64,000 nt of DNA from Kordiimonas pumila (GTDB lineage: Bacteria; Pseudomonadota; Alphaproteobacteria; Sphingomonadales; Kordiimonadaceae). Shown here piece after piece: positions 53,182 through 60,904 of the stretch; positions within the stretch are counted from its first letter, which is position 1; each line of letters begins with the position of its first letter. A program made the translations under genes and the position numbers. The stretch lies in contig NZ_CP061205.1 of assembly GCF_015240255.1 (NCBI RefSeq), positions 3,148,501 to 3,212,500 of the forward strand. The letters run 5' to 3'. The notes under the pieces were generated by a model, which saw nothing but the letters and a program-made list of their open reading frames with translations, was not told the DNA's origin and searched no databases.

Positions 53182-53258
53182 TGGTAGCCGAGGAGGGACT
53201 CGAACCCCCGACACGCGGATTATGATTCCGCTGCTCTAACCAGCTGAGCTACTCGGCC
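53182..53258 (-). tRNA. tRNA-Met (anticodon CAT, elongator type)
   Basis: The minus strand folds as a complete cloverleaf of 77 bases with encoded CCA: D-arm GCTCAGCTGGTTAGAGC, anticodon arm GCGGA-ATCATAA-TCCGC with CAT, and T-arm with TTCGAGT. The anticodon arm is the one usual for alphaproteobacterial elongator tRNA-Met, not the GGG/CCC stem of the initiator. The acceptor begins GGCCGAG and pairs with CTCGGCT, giving a G1-U72 wobble. An Ile2 (lysidine) tRNA is the alternative for a CAT anticodon but fits the sequence less well. Confidence 0.95.
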
Positions 53259-53470
53259 ATATGACAAAACATTATATGTATCAGCTTCATTCCCAAATCG
53301 TTTTGGGATACTGAAAACTGCGCCGGTATATAAGAGGTGTGTCACCCCGTCAAGGCAGTTTTTAGTCAAAAAGCAAACACAACGAGAGATTGACCTAAAA
53401 ATTGAAAAGCGTATCGTTCTAATTATACAATTGGAGTAACAGACTTCCCTTCAGTCTACGGGCAAAACTT

Positions 53471-53944
53471 ATGACAAAAACACACCAGTATAAAACCTAT
53501 ACCGTTTGGACAGACAACAACGGCAACAGCACAAAATCATATAAAAGTTATAGCCGTAACCATGTGATACTTGCAGACAGTAAGCCTGACATTCTTGCCT
53601 CTGCTGACCCAGCCTTCAGGGGTGACCCCTCTCGTTATAACCCTGAGGAAATGCTGGTTGCCGCCACATCGTCGTGCCACATGTTATGGTATCTGCACTT
53701 TTGCGCCGTAAACGGTGTGCAGGTGTTGAGCTATGCTGACACAGCAGAAGGCGCCATGACCGAAGGCGAAGGGAACGGGGGGTATTTTACAGCTATTACA
53801 CTGCGCCCAGCCATTACTATATCTGCCGATTCAGATATTGAGATAGCAATGAAACTGCACAAAGATGCCGCAAAAGAATGTTTCATCGCCAACAGCCTGA
53901 AATGCCCGGTTACGCATGCCCCCATTATCAAAAAAGCTGAATAA
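53471..53944 (+). CDS. OsmC family peroxidase-like protein
   Basis: This 157-residue OsmC/Ohr-fold protein has the first redox Cys in EEMLVAATSSCHMLWYLHFC and the second in SLKCPVTHAPI near the C-terminus. Such proteins reduce organic hydroperoxides with thiol cofactors. It resembles the OsmC subgroup rather than Ohr by its N-terminal sequence (YTVWTDNNGNSTKSYKSYSR). It faces a convergent tetR gene that ends 2 bases away. Confidence 0.88.
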   Translation: MTKTHQYKTYTVWTDNNGNSTKSYKSYSRNHVILADSKPDILASADPAFRGDPSRYNPEEMLVAATSSCHMLWYLHFCAVNGVQVLSYADTAEGAMTEGEGNGGYFTAITLRPAITISADSDIEIAMKLHKDAAKECFIANSLKCPVTHAPIIKKAE

Positions 53945-53946
53945 TT

Positions 53947-54564
53947 TTATTTACTGGAAAAAGCCAGAACCACATCAATAGTGTGATCAATAAACCGTTT
54001 CAGCTTTTCATCAGGCTCGCCGTCCAGCTTCATTTGTGCAAGTGCCTGACTGGCGGAAAGCAAAATCCGAGCATCATCGCGGTTATCTTGCCGCGGCAGG
54101 CCACTGTGCGCCCATATAATTTCGCTAACCTTGGTGAGCAACTCCCCCTGAAAAGCCAGATACCGATCTCGTAGCTGTTTATCGAACCGCGTACTAAAGC
54201 CCAGCAAGACTCGCACATAATTAGGGTGTTCATCTTCCGCATGCAGCATGCGCCCTGCAAGCTCACGCAGTATTGCTGCAGCGCCGCCTTTCTCAGGCTG
54301 CACACCATCAAACAAAGCAAGAAAATACCGGCTCACTTCATCAGACACATCTAACAGCAAGGCATCCCGTGTTGGAAAATATACAAATGTAGAAGCTGTA
54401 GACATGCCCGAGCGTCGAGCAATATCAGCGTGCTTTGCCTCACCAATGCCTTTTTCGGCGAACAGGTCAATTGCAACCACTAACAATTGCTTTTTTCGCG
54501 CCTCTGGCGACAGTCTTGTGCGGCGCTGTCCAGACAAAGCCTGCTTTCCCCTGTATATGCCCAC
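53947..54564 (-). CDS. TetR family transcriptional regulator
   Basis: This 205-residue protein has a TetR DNA-binding domain (LSPEARKKQLLVVAIDLFAEKGIGEAKHADIARRSGMSTASTFVYFPTRDALLLDV) after a basic N-terminus, and a variable C-terminal domain. It starts at a GTG without a clear Shine-Dalgarno. A short ACTATAGT palindrome overlaps the region immediately before the start. No divergent target gene is adjacent, so its regulon is unknown; it is the closest regulator to the second RND operon but separated from it by tRNA and osmC. Confidence 0.88.
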   Translation of the reverse strand: MGIYRGKQALSGQRRTRLSPEARKKQLLVVAIDLFAEKGIGEAKHADIARRSGMSTASTFVYFPTRDALLLDVSDEVSRYFLALFDGVQPEKGGAAAILRELAGRMLHAEDEHPNYVRVLLGFSTRFDKQLRDRYLAFQGELLTKVSEIIWAHSGLPRQDNRDDARILLSASQALAQMKLDGEPDEKLKRFIDHTIDVVLAFSSK

Positions 54565-54747
54565 TATAGTAGAAAGGGCTTTTATTTATTTAAGGTCATA
54601 TGCCTTGAATTCTCAAGCTTTAACACATAATCGCATCCATAGCCCCACAGATATTGATGCTCTGCTTATGTGTAATCACCCTTTATCTTACTGAGTTTTA
54701 ATAAGCCTATCCCTAACATGAAACTTGTCAAACATAGGAGAAAGACC

Positions 54748-54930
54748 ATGCTTAGTTGGGCACTTACATTTTTCATTCTTGCAATAGTTGCAGCAATCTT
54801 TGGTTTTGGTGGCATTGCAGGGACACTGGCAGGCGCTGCAAAACTGTTGTTCCTTGCCTTTATTATTCTGTTTATAGTGACGCTGATTGCCAATGTTATA
54901 CGCGGCAAAGGCACACCACCACCACTTTGA
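54748..54930 (+). CDS. DUF1328 family small membrane protein
   Basis: This 60-residue protein has two hydrophobic helices (WALTFFILAIVAAIFGFGGIA and KLLFLAFIILFIVTLIANVI) and a glycine-rich turn, matching the YtjA/DUF1328 family of unknown function, often stress related. The ATG at 54748 follows AGGAGAAAGACC; the longer frame from 54718 is unlikely. It is followed by its own terminator. Confidence 0.88.
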   Translation: MLSWALTFFILAIVAAIFGFGGIAGTLAGAAKLLFLAFIILFIVTLIANVIRGKGTPPPL

Positions 54931-54949
54931 TAACATCAAATAGAGACAT

Positions 54950-54986
54950 AAAGCGGCTTCAAGTTCTCCCACTTGAGCCGCTTTTG
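54950..54986 (+). terminator. Terminator after DUF1328 gene
   Basis: The stem AAGCGGCT-T-CAAG with CTTGAGCCGCTT (one bulged base) is followed by TTTTG, about 20 bases beyond the stop. It lies between convergent genes and may also serve mnmA. Confidence 0.75.
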
Positions 54987-55009
54987 TATTAAAAAGATAT
55001 ACAAATAGC

Positions 55010-56200
55010 TTAGGCCGCAGCCAATCTTGGGTCTGCACTAATTGCCGCATCGATCCAACCACCACCTAAAACGCGGTTACCATCATAAAATACAGCGGCC
55101 TGCCCTGGCGACACCCCAGCCTCTGGCACATGCAGTTGCAGGCGGGCATGACGGCCAGCATCCATATAAAGGCGCGCAGCAACACCCGGACGGGTAGAGC
55201 GGATTTTAGCGACCACCTCGATACCCTCTTCTGGCACAATCTCGCCAACCCAGTTAATATCCTTGACGCCTATTTCTAGTGTTTCGAGCGCTTCCTTTGG
55301 CCCAACGATGACCTGTTTTTTAACAGGATCAAGCTTCACTACATAAAGCGGTTCTGTTGACCCACCGACACCAATACCGCGGCGTTGCCCGATCGTATAT
55401 TTGATAATGCCGTCATGCTGCCCAAGTATATTACCGTCCACATCGACAATATCACCCGGCTCAAGCGCCCCAGGGCGCAGTCGTTCAATAACATCAACAT
55501 AGCGGCCTTCAGGCACAAAACAAATATCTTGGCTATCTGGCTTGTCAGCAACGACAAGGCCAAACCGTTCAGCGTGCTGCCGAGTTTCGGCTTTATCCAT
55601 ATGACCAAGCGGAAAACGCAGAAAATTGATCTGTTCCTGCGTGGTTGCAAACAAGAAATAGCTTTGATCCTTGCCGCTATCAACACCGCGCAGCAAACGC
55701 GCTTTACCGTCATCGCCGACAACACGCTGCACATAGTGCCCCGTTGCCATGCAGGCAGCACCCAAATCGCGAGCTGTTGCAAGCAAGTCTTTGAATTTCA
55801 CTGTCTGGTTACAACGCACACAGGGGATCGGTGTTTCCCCTTTAATATAACTGTCGGCAAATTCTTCCATGACCTGCTCTTTGAACCGGCTTTCATAATC
55901 CAGAACATAATGTGGAATACCAAGCTCTTCCGCCACACGGCGCGCATCATGGATATCTTGGCCGGCACAGCAGCTGCCTTTTTTCTGAACAGCAACACCG
56001 TGATCATAAAGCTGCAAGGTAATCCCTACCACATCATAGCCCTGCTCTTTTAAAAGGGCGGCGGTTACACTGCTATCAACGCCGCCAGACATAGCAACAA
56101 CAACCCGTGTGTCAGCGGGGTCACCCTTAAAGCCTAAACTATTCAGTGTATCATTCATATCCGTATCAATCTTTGCCGCAGCTAGGTTCAAGTCCTGCAT
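55010..56200 (-). CDS. mnmA: tRNA-specific 2-thiouridylase MnmA
   Basis: This protein of about 396 residues introduces the 2-thio group at U34 of tRNA-Lys, -Glu and -Gln. The PP-loop [11 protein letters not shown] adenylates the uridine. Catalytic cysteines are visible in [10 protein letters not shown] and [10 protein letters not shown], and ATGHYV is also conserved. The exact start is uncertain: TTG 56218, ATG 56200 and ATG 56158 are all in frame, none with a strong Shine-Dalgarno. Confidence 0.94.
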   Translation of the reverse strand: MQDLNLAAAKIDTDMNDTLNSLGFKGDPADTRVVVAMSGGVDSSVTAALLKEQGYDVVGITLQLYDHGVAVQKKGSCCAGQDIHDARRVAEELGIPHYVLDYESRFKEQVMEEFADSYIKGETPIPCVRCNQTVKFKDLLATARDLGAACMATGHYVQRVVGDDGKARLLRGVDSGKDQSYFLFATTQEQINFLRFPLGHMDKAETRQHAERFGLVVADKPDSQDICFVPEGRYVDVIERLRPGALEPGDIVDVDGNILGQHDGIIKYTIGQRRGIGVGGSTEPLYVVKLDPVKKQVIVGPKEALETLEIGVKDINWVGEIVPEEGIEVVAKIRSTRPGVAARLYMDAGRHARLQLHVPEAGVSPGQAAVFYDGNRVLGGGWIDAAISADPRLAAA

Positions 56201-56362
56201 ATAAGGATCATAACACAAAGAGGCAAGGGATTCCGCCTTAAAGAATCTGGGGGCATTTTACCCGGCAATAAAGACCTTATCTCGGGCAAAGCTCGCAAAT
56301 GCGTTTGAACACACTTTACCATCATCTAGCATTTCCAACATCTTACACAGGCATTCTGAAAT

Positions 56363-56377
56363 TGGCCCACGACTTGC
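56363..56377 (+). promoter_or_regulatory. Sigma54-type promoter of the fliK-flgD-flgE genes
   Basis: TGGCCCACGACTTGC has the invariant GG-N10-GC and matches TGGCACG-N4-TTGC at most positions. It lies about 55 bases before the fliK ATG. Late flagellar operons of Caulobacter and related bacteria use sigma54 with FlbD, so the location fits. Activity is inference. Confidence 0.6.
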
Positions 56378-56430
56378 TTATTAAGGCCTGAATAAACCAG
56401 ATTGACCGATACGGATATAATGGAACAGCC

Positions 56431-58107
56431 ATGAACGCTATTGAACAATTTATGCAAAACAGTGGTGCGAACCCGACCCAGTCGCTTAGCGATTTCTATG
56501 CATCAATAGCAGGCAAAGTTGATGAAAACGGCGATTTGGCAAGCCAGTTCACAGAGGCTCTCAAAAGCATAAACCCGGCCATTTCCGCATCTGGGCAGGT
56601 TTGGGGTGTTAAAACACCAGAAGGGGTGGATGGTATTGTCGTTGTTGATCCATCTGACCTTCTCGCTGAAGCCACAGACATTGCCGACCTGAGCGGCCTG
56701 CAAACTCTATCCCCAGAAAGCATCGATGTAGCATCGATAGAAGGCATTGCTGGCCTGCAACTTATTCAGATGTCAGGCCTTGAGCTTGCCAATCGCATTC
56801 AGGCTGGCCAACTACAAACTGAACCGGCAACAATAGCTTCGCTTGAAAGTTCTGCGCAAAACGACATTTTCATTTTTGCGGCAGATGCCAGCACAGCGAC
56901 GGGTGAAGTCCACCTTCTGCCACTTGCGCAGCTAGAGGCCCTAACAACAACGCCGCCTGCGCCTCTTACAAATCTAACTGATGCAGCACCTAAAGACATG
57001 CTTACTGTGCCAACGCTTGCAGCAGTCACAGCACCTACACCTGATGCCGCATTATCCTTAGATACGGCACAAAACATTACACCTGAGAGCATTGTATCAG
57101 CAGCGGCGGCAGCCAAGCCCGTGAATGCACAGCAAACTCGCGGCGGCGCAGAGCTTATGTCAGTCACAGAAGCTTATGATGTCAATCTTGACGCCAAGGC
57201 TGCTGAAGCTCAAGCCGTGACGGTCAATGCTGCACAACAAAAGGCCGCTGCACAAACAGCACCTGCACAGCAAGCAACAACTGACACTGCAAGCCAGCAA
57301 GCAGCCGCAACAGCACAGGCTGCCCAAGCAAATGCGGCAAAACAAGCTACATCTAAAACGGCATCAACTGATACAGCCAAGCCACTTACACCTGAGGCAG
57401 TTTTAGGCCAAAACAACAGCGCTGTACCAACACTGACAGCGAACCCCGTAACTGAAATGATGGCAGCGCGGTCTTCAGAAGCTGCAAGGGCGCCTGTCAT
57501 TACATGGACACCCGAGACAATTAGCGGCGGCGGTGATGGCTCTGCCGCTGAGGCCGTCTCAGCAGGCCTTAGCAGCCTGAGAGGTGATACGGGCTTTATG
57601 AGCAGCATGGGCTTACTTGGCGGCAAACCCTCCCCTGCTCTCGGCGGGCAGATCGCAAAGCAGCTTAACCTTGCTGTATCACGCACCCTTAAAAATGGGG
57701 GTGATCAATTTACTATGCGGCTTGACCCACCAGAGCTTGGCCGCGTGAGAGTGAGCATGGCCTTTGGCTCTGATGGCACCGTAACAGCCCGTGTTGTAGC
57801 AGAGCGGCCCGAAACGCTAGAGCTTTTACAGCGCGACACAAAGGGACTGGAACGCGCGCTTGAAGCTGGTGGCCACAAAGTAGAAAATGGCAGTATTTCC
57901 TTCAGTTTGGATTCTGGTGACGGTGAAAGCGCTGGCAAAGCCTTTGCCGAAGCTGTTCAGGACGAGCAGCATAAAAACGGTAAAAACTCTGCGGGTGGCT
58001 CAGGGGCCGACACTACAGACGACGGCGGCGATGAACTTGATACTGCTACACTCGATGAAATTCTGGCTCATGTTACAGTTGAAACCGGGCTTGATGTAAG
58101 GGTCTGA
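56431..58107 (+). CDS. fliK: Flagellar hook-length control protein FliK
   Basis: This 558-residue protein has a long, disordered Ala/Gln/Thr-rich middle (about 190-340) and the conserved hook-length C-terminal domain at about 405-500 (LKNGGDQFTMRLDPPELGRVRVSMAF...ERPETLELLQRD). FliK is exported and measures hook length before switching FlhB specificity. It begins the fliK-flgD-flgE unit. The variable N-terminus is usual for the family. Confidence 0.9.
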   Translation: MNAIEQFMQNSGANPTQSLSDFYASIAGKVDENGDLASQFTEALKSINPAISASGQVWGVKTPEGVDGIVVVDPSDLLAEATDIADLSGLQTLSPESIDVASIEGIAGLQLIQMSGLELANRIQAGQLQTEPATIASLESSAQNDIFIFAADASTATGEVHLLPLAQLEALTTTPPAPLTNLTDAAPKDMLTVPTLAAVTAPTPDAALSLDTAQNITPESIVSAAAAAKPVNAQQTRGGAELMSVTEAYDVNLDAKAAEAQAVTVNAAQQKAAAQTAPAQQATTDTASQQAAATAQAAQANAAKQATSKTASTDTAKPLTPEAVLGQNNSAVPTLTANPVTEMMAARSSEAARAPVITWTPETISGGGDGSAAEAVSAGLSSLRGDTGFMSSMGLLGGKPSPALGGQIAKQLNLAVSRTLKNGGDQFTMRLDPPELGRVRVSMAFGSDGTVTARVVAERPETLELLQRDTKGLERALEAGGHKVENGSISFSLDSGDGESAGKAFAEAVQDEQHKNGKNSAGGSGADTTDDGGDELDTATLDEILAHVTVETGLDVRV

Positions 58108-58133
58108 TAGACCACGGAAAGAAAGATTTAGAA

Positions 58134-58799
58134 ATGGCTGATGTATCTTCTGTCACTAATAACTCGGCAGCAACAACAACGGCGCAAAAAGATTCTGCGG
58201 CACTTGCCACTGATTTTAGCGATTTCCTGACTTTGCTTACAACACAGTTGCAGTATCAGGACCCGCTTGACCCAATGGACAGCGGCGAATTCACCAACCA
58301 GCTTGTTGCTTTTGCTGGCGTAGAGCAACAGATCAAGGCGAATGAAAATCTTGAATCAATCGCGCTCCTAACATCTCTGAACAGCGCGGGTGCCGCCGTT
58401 GGATACCTAGGCCATACCGCCCTTGTTGAATCGCCCTTTGGCGAGCACAGTACTACAGGTGTTAACTGGCAGTATAGCAATACAGATATTATTGAAGAAA
58501 TTACTATTCAGGTTAAAGACGAAGATGGCAAAGTTGTTTATGAAACAACAGGCGAAACAGGCCTCGGCCTCCATGACTTTAAATGGGACGGCCTTAAAAC
58601 AGATGGCACCCTTGCAGACGCAGGTACTTATGAGCTGTCTATTACAGCAACAGACCCAGAAGGCGAAAAAGTAAGCCCTAACATTGCCGTAGAAGGCAGG
58701 GTAACTGCTGTCGACACCTCTGGCCTTGAACCTTATTTCACGATTGGGCCAAATCTTGTGGCTCAATCAGATATCGTACGATTGCTGGCACAAAACTAG
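58134..58799 (+). CDS. flgD: Flagellar hook assembly (capping) protein FlgD
   Basis: This 221-residue protein has the FlgD N-terminal motif FLTLLTTQLQYQDPLDPMDSGEFTNQLVAFAGVEQQIKANENL and a C-terminal FlgD/Tudor-like region. It caps the growing hook and aids FlgE polymerisation. It lies 26 bases after fliK and about 116 bases before flgE. Confidence 0.95.
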   Translation: MADVSSVTNNSAATTTAQKDSAALATDFSDFLTLLTTQLQYQDPLDPMDSGEFTNQLVAFAGVEQQIKANENLESIALLTSLNSAGAAVGYLGHTALVESPFGEHSTTGVNWQYSNTDIIEEITIQVKDEDGKVVYETTGETGLGLHDFKWDGLKTDGTLADAGTYELSITATDPEGEKVSPNIAVEGRVTAVDTSGLEPYFTIGPNLVAQSDIVRLLAQN

Positions 58800-58915
58800 C
58801 ATCGTGATTACACGGCTGGACCAGAAGTGTCTGGCCTTAGCGCGCGGGGATAACCCGCAGCAAAAGCAGAACGCCACAGTGATGTGAAAATGCAAAAGAG
58901 TTTAGGAGAATTATA

Positions 58916-60283
58916 ATGGCATTCACGGCTTTGGCAGCCGGCGTATCGGGACTACAGGCCTTTTCTGAGGGTGTAGCCGTAATCGCCGATAATATTACAA
59001 ACGTTAATACAATCGGGTATAAAGAAACCCGGTCGCGTTTCTCAACACTTGTTACAGAAACCGCGTCCCTAAGTTCCTATTCACCCGGTGGTGTAAAATC
59101 ATTTTCAGAAACCCTTGTTTCAAAACAGGGCCTATTGCAGCCTTCAGGGCGTTCAACCGACCTGTCGATAGACGGCTCTGGTTTTTTTGTGGTTCGAGCT
59201 GGCGTAAATGCAAATGATTCTAACGGTGAAATTCTATACACACGTGCAGGGTCATTTACACAGGATGATGAAGGCTATCTGCGAAACACATCAGGCTTGT
59301 ATCTTATGGGGTGGCCTGTAGCGAGTGATGGAAGTATCACCTCAAACCAGAACGACACAAGCGAGCTTAAGCCTATCAACATTAACGAGCTTAACAGCCT
59401 TGGCACAGCCACACAGAATGTTTCCCTGCGAGCTAACCTCCAAACTACGGCGGCAGGGGTTACAGGCTATACAACCGGTGATCTGGCTGCAGGTAATGTG
59501 GAAGCTGATCTGGAAACAAATATTCAAATTTATGACTCGCAAGGCCGCCAGCATACTGTTGTCATTTCAGCTGTAAAAGATGCTGATACTGGCTCAACCA
59601 ATACATGGGACTATGAGCTATACTTTGATGACGACACCCAGCTAGATGCAACAGCGCATACAAACGGTGTTATTGCCACGGGGCAACTTGTTTTCAATCC
59701 TGATGGCTCTATCGATTTGGCAAATTCTACAATGCAGGACGCCGCTGGCGCAACAGTCGATTTGGCAAGTGCAAGTTCACAGTTGTCCTTCACATATAAT
59801 GCGGCTCTAAACACCGAAGTTGAACAAGGCTCAATTCACTTTGATTTTGGATCTGACGGCGAAAGTGATGGCTTTTCACAAACGGACAATGCTTCAAACC
59901 TTCTCAGTTCAAGTGTTGACGGTGCAAGCTTTGAAAACGTGACAGGTGTATCCATTGGTGAGGACGGCAACGTAACAGCTATCTTTGATAATGGCCTGAC
60001 ACTGACGGTTTACAAACTACCAATTGCAACATTCCAAAATGCAGACGGGCTTACACGGCGCCAAGGTAATGCTTACAGCCTCTCCGATCTTTCTGGTGAC
60101 CCATCATACCAGCAGGCAGGTCAAGGTGGCTCTGGCAGTGTTGCACCCTTCTCACTTGAGCAATCAACAGTTGATCTTGCAAGCGAGTTTGCAGAACTTA
60201 TCAAAGTTCAACGTGCATTCTCTGCGTCCACACGGATCATCACAACATCCGACCAAATTCTGGAAGAACTCGTCAGAATTTAA
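58916..60283 (+). CDS. flgE: Flagellar hook protein FlgE
   Basis: This 455-residue protein forms the hook. The N-terminal AAGVSGLQAFSEGVAVIADNITNVNTIGYK and C-terminal VDLASEFAELIKVQRAFSASTRIITTSDQILEELVRI segments are the paired coiled-coil ends of rod/hook proteins, and the central D1/D2 region includes the usual GSGFFVVR motif. TTAGGAGAATTATA gives a strong ribosome binding site, in keeping with high expression. Confidence 0.95.
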   Translation: MAFTALAAGVSGLQAFSEGVAVIADNITNVNTIGYKETRSRFSTLVTETASLSSYSPGGVKSFSETLVSKQGLLQPSGRSTDLSIDGSGFFVVRAGVNANDSNGEILYTRAGSFTQDDEGYLRNTSGLYLMGWPVASDGSITSNQNDTSELKPININELNSLGTATQNVSLRANLQTTAAGVTGYTTGDLAAGNVEADLETNIQIYDSQGRQHTVVISAVKDADTGSTNTWDYELYFDDDTQLDATAHTNGVIATGQLVFNPDGSIDLANSTMQDAAGATVDLASASSQLSFTYNAALNTEVEQGSIHFDFGSDGESDGFSQTDNASNLLSSSVDGASFENVTGVSIGEDGNVTAIFDNGLTLTVYKLPIATFQNADGLTRRQGNAYSLSDLSGDPSYQQAGQGGSGSVAPFSLEQSTVDLASEFAELIKVQRAFSASTRIITTSDQILEELVRI

Positions 60284-60303
60284 TAAAAGGCTAACTCTTT
60301 TGC

Positions 60304-60338
60304 AAAAAACCGGAAGGCATAAAGCCTTTCGGTTTTTT
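60304..60338 (+). terminator. Terminator after flgE
   Basis: The stem AAAAACCGGAAGGC / GCCTTTCGGTTTTT (5-base loop, one G-U or A mismatch) is followed by a T-run, 20 bases beyond flgE. Confidence 0.85.
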
Positions 60339-60387
60339 TGTTATTCTATGTGCTGCCTTACTTATTAATAACAATTAACCCTATACA

Positions 60388-60402
60388 TTAGTTTTTTCTT
60401 AA
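60388..60402. promoter_or_regulatory. CtrA-like box upstream of sciP
   Basis: TTAG-TTTTTTC-TTAA matches the CtrA consensus TTAA-N7-TTAA except one base. It lies about 55 bases before the sciP start. SciP and CtrA form a feedback loop in Caulobacter. Confidence 0.45.
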
Positions 60403-60457
60403 GCCTGAGTACCTATAGTAACACTTGAATTTCACGCAAACTAACCGGATTACAGGC

Positions 60458-60748
60458 ATGAAAAACCGGGATAAACAGGCTGTTGATAATCAGATAATTG
60501 GCCCAACTGGCCGCCCTCTGAGTTTGGCAGATTTACCTCCCCAAGACACCGAGCGCTGGGTTATCCGCAGAAAAGCCGAAGTCGTAGCTGCGGTACAAGG
60601 GGGTTTACTAACTCTAGAGGATGCGTGCAGTCGATACAGTCTATCAGTAGAAGAATTTTTATCATGGCAACAAGCTATTCATAAAAATGGCATGCCAGGG
60701 CTTCGCACAACACGCATTCAAAAATACCGTGGTATTCAACAGGATTAG
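60458..60748 (+). CDS. sciP: CtrA inhibitor SciP (DUF1153)
   Basis: This 96-residue helix-turn-helix protein is nearly identical in pattern to the DUF1153 family: IIGPTGRPLSLADLPPQDTERWVIRRKAEVVAAVQGGLLTLEDACSRYSLSVEEFLSWQ. In Caulobacter SciP binds CtrA and blocks its recruitment of RNA polymerase, shaping cell-cycle and flagellar gene timing. The ATG at 60458 is preferred to the upstream TTG at 60425. Its placement between flgE and fliF fits control of flagellar genes. Confidence 0.93.
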   Translation: MKNRDKQAVDNQIIGPTGRPLSLADLPPQDTERWVIRRKAEVVAAVQGGLLTLEDACSRYSLSVEEFLSWQQAIHKNGMPGLRTTRIQKYRGIQQD

Positions 60749-60799
60749 GCCGCCCAGATATCTTTATTGTGTGATATGCAAAATTTTTCTTTACATTTA

Positions 60800-60834
60800 T
60801 AGGCAAAATTTGCCTAGATTTAACTATCTGTTTA
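60800..60834. promoter_or_regulatory. Palindrome and CtrA-like box upstream of fliF
   Basis: TAGGCAAA-A-TTTGCCTA (60800-60816) is an 8-bp inverted repeat, followed by TTAA-CTATCTG-TTTA (60820-60834), a one-mismatch CtrA box. In Caulobacter the fliF promoter is activated by CtrA and repressed by FlbD, so an activator box plus a second operator in this place is plausible. Confidence 0.5.
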
Positions 60835-60904
60835 CTGAATAGACAGTAAGTTGGGGCGCAGTGAAGCGTTGGCGGGTGGGCCAATTGCATTTACCGAGGT
60901 GGCA

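Noticed and set aside
55385-56053. 222-codon plus-strand frame opposite mnmA
   Set aside because: It is fully covered by the well-supported mnmA coding sequence, lacks a ribosome site and gives a low-quality protein sequence.
57210-57686. 158-codon minus-strand frame opposite fliK
   Set aside because: It is the antisense of the Ala-rich FliK middle region and has no independent signals.
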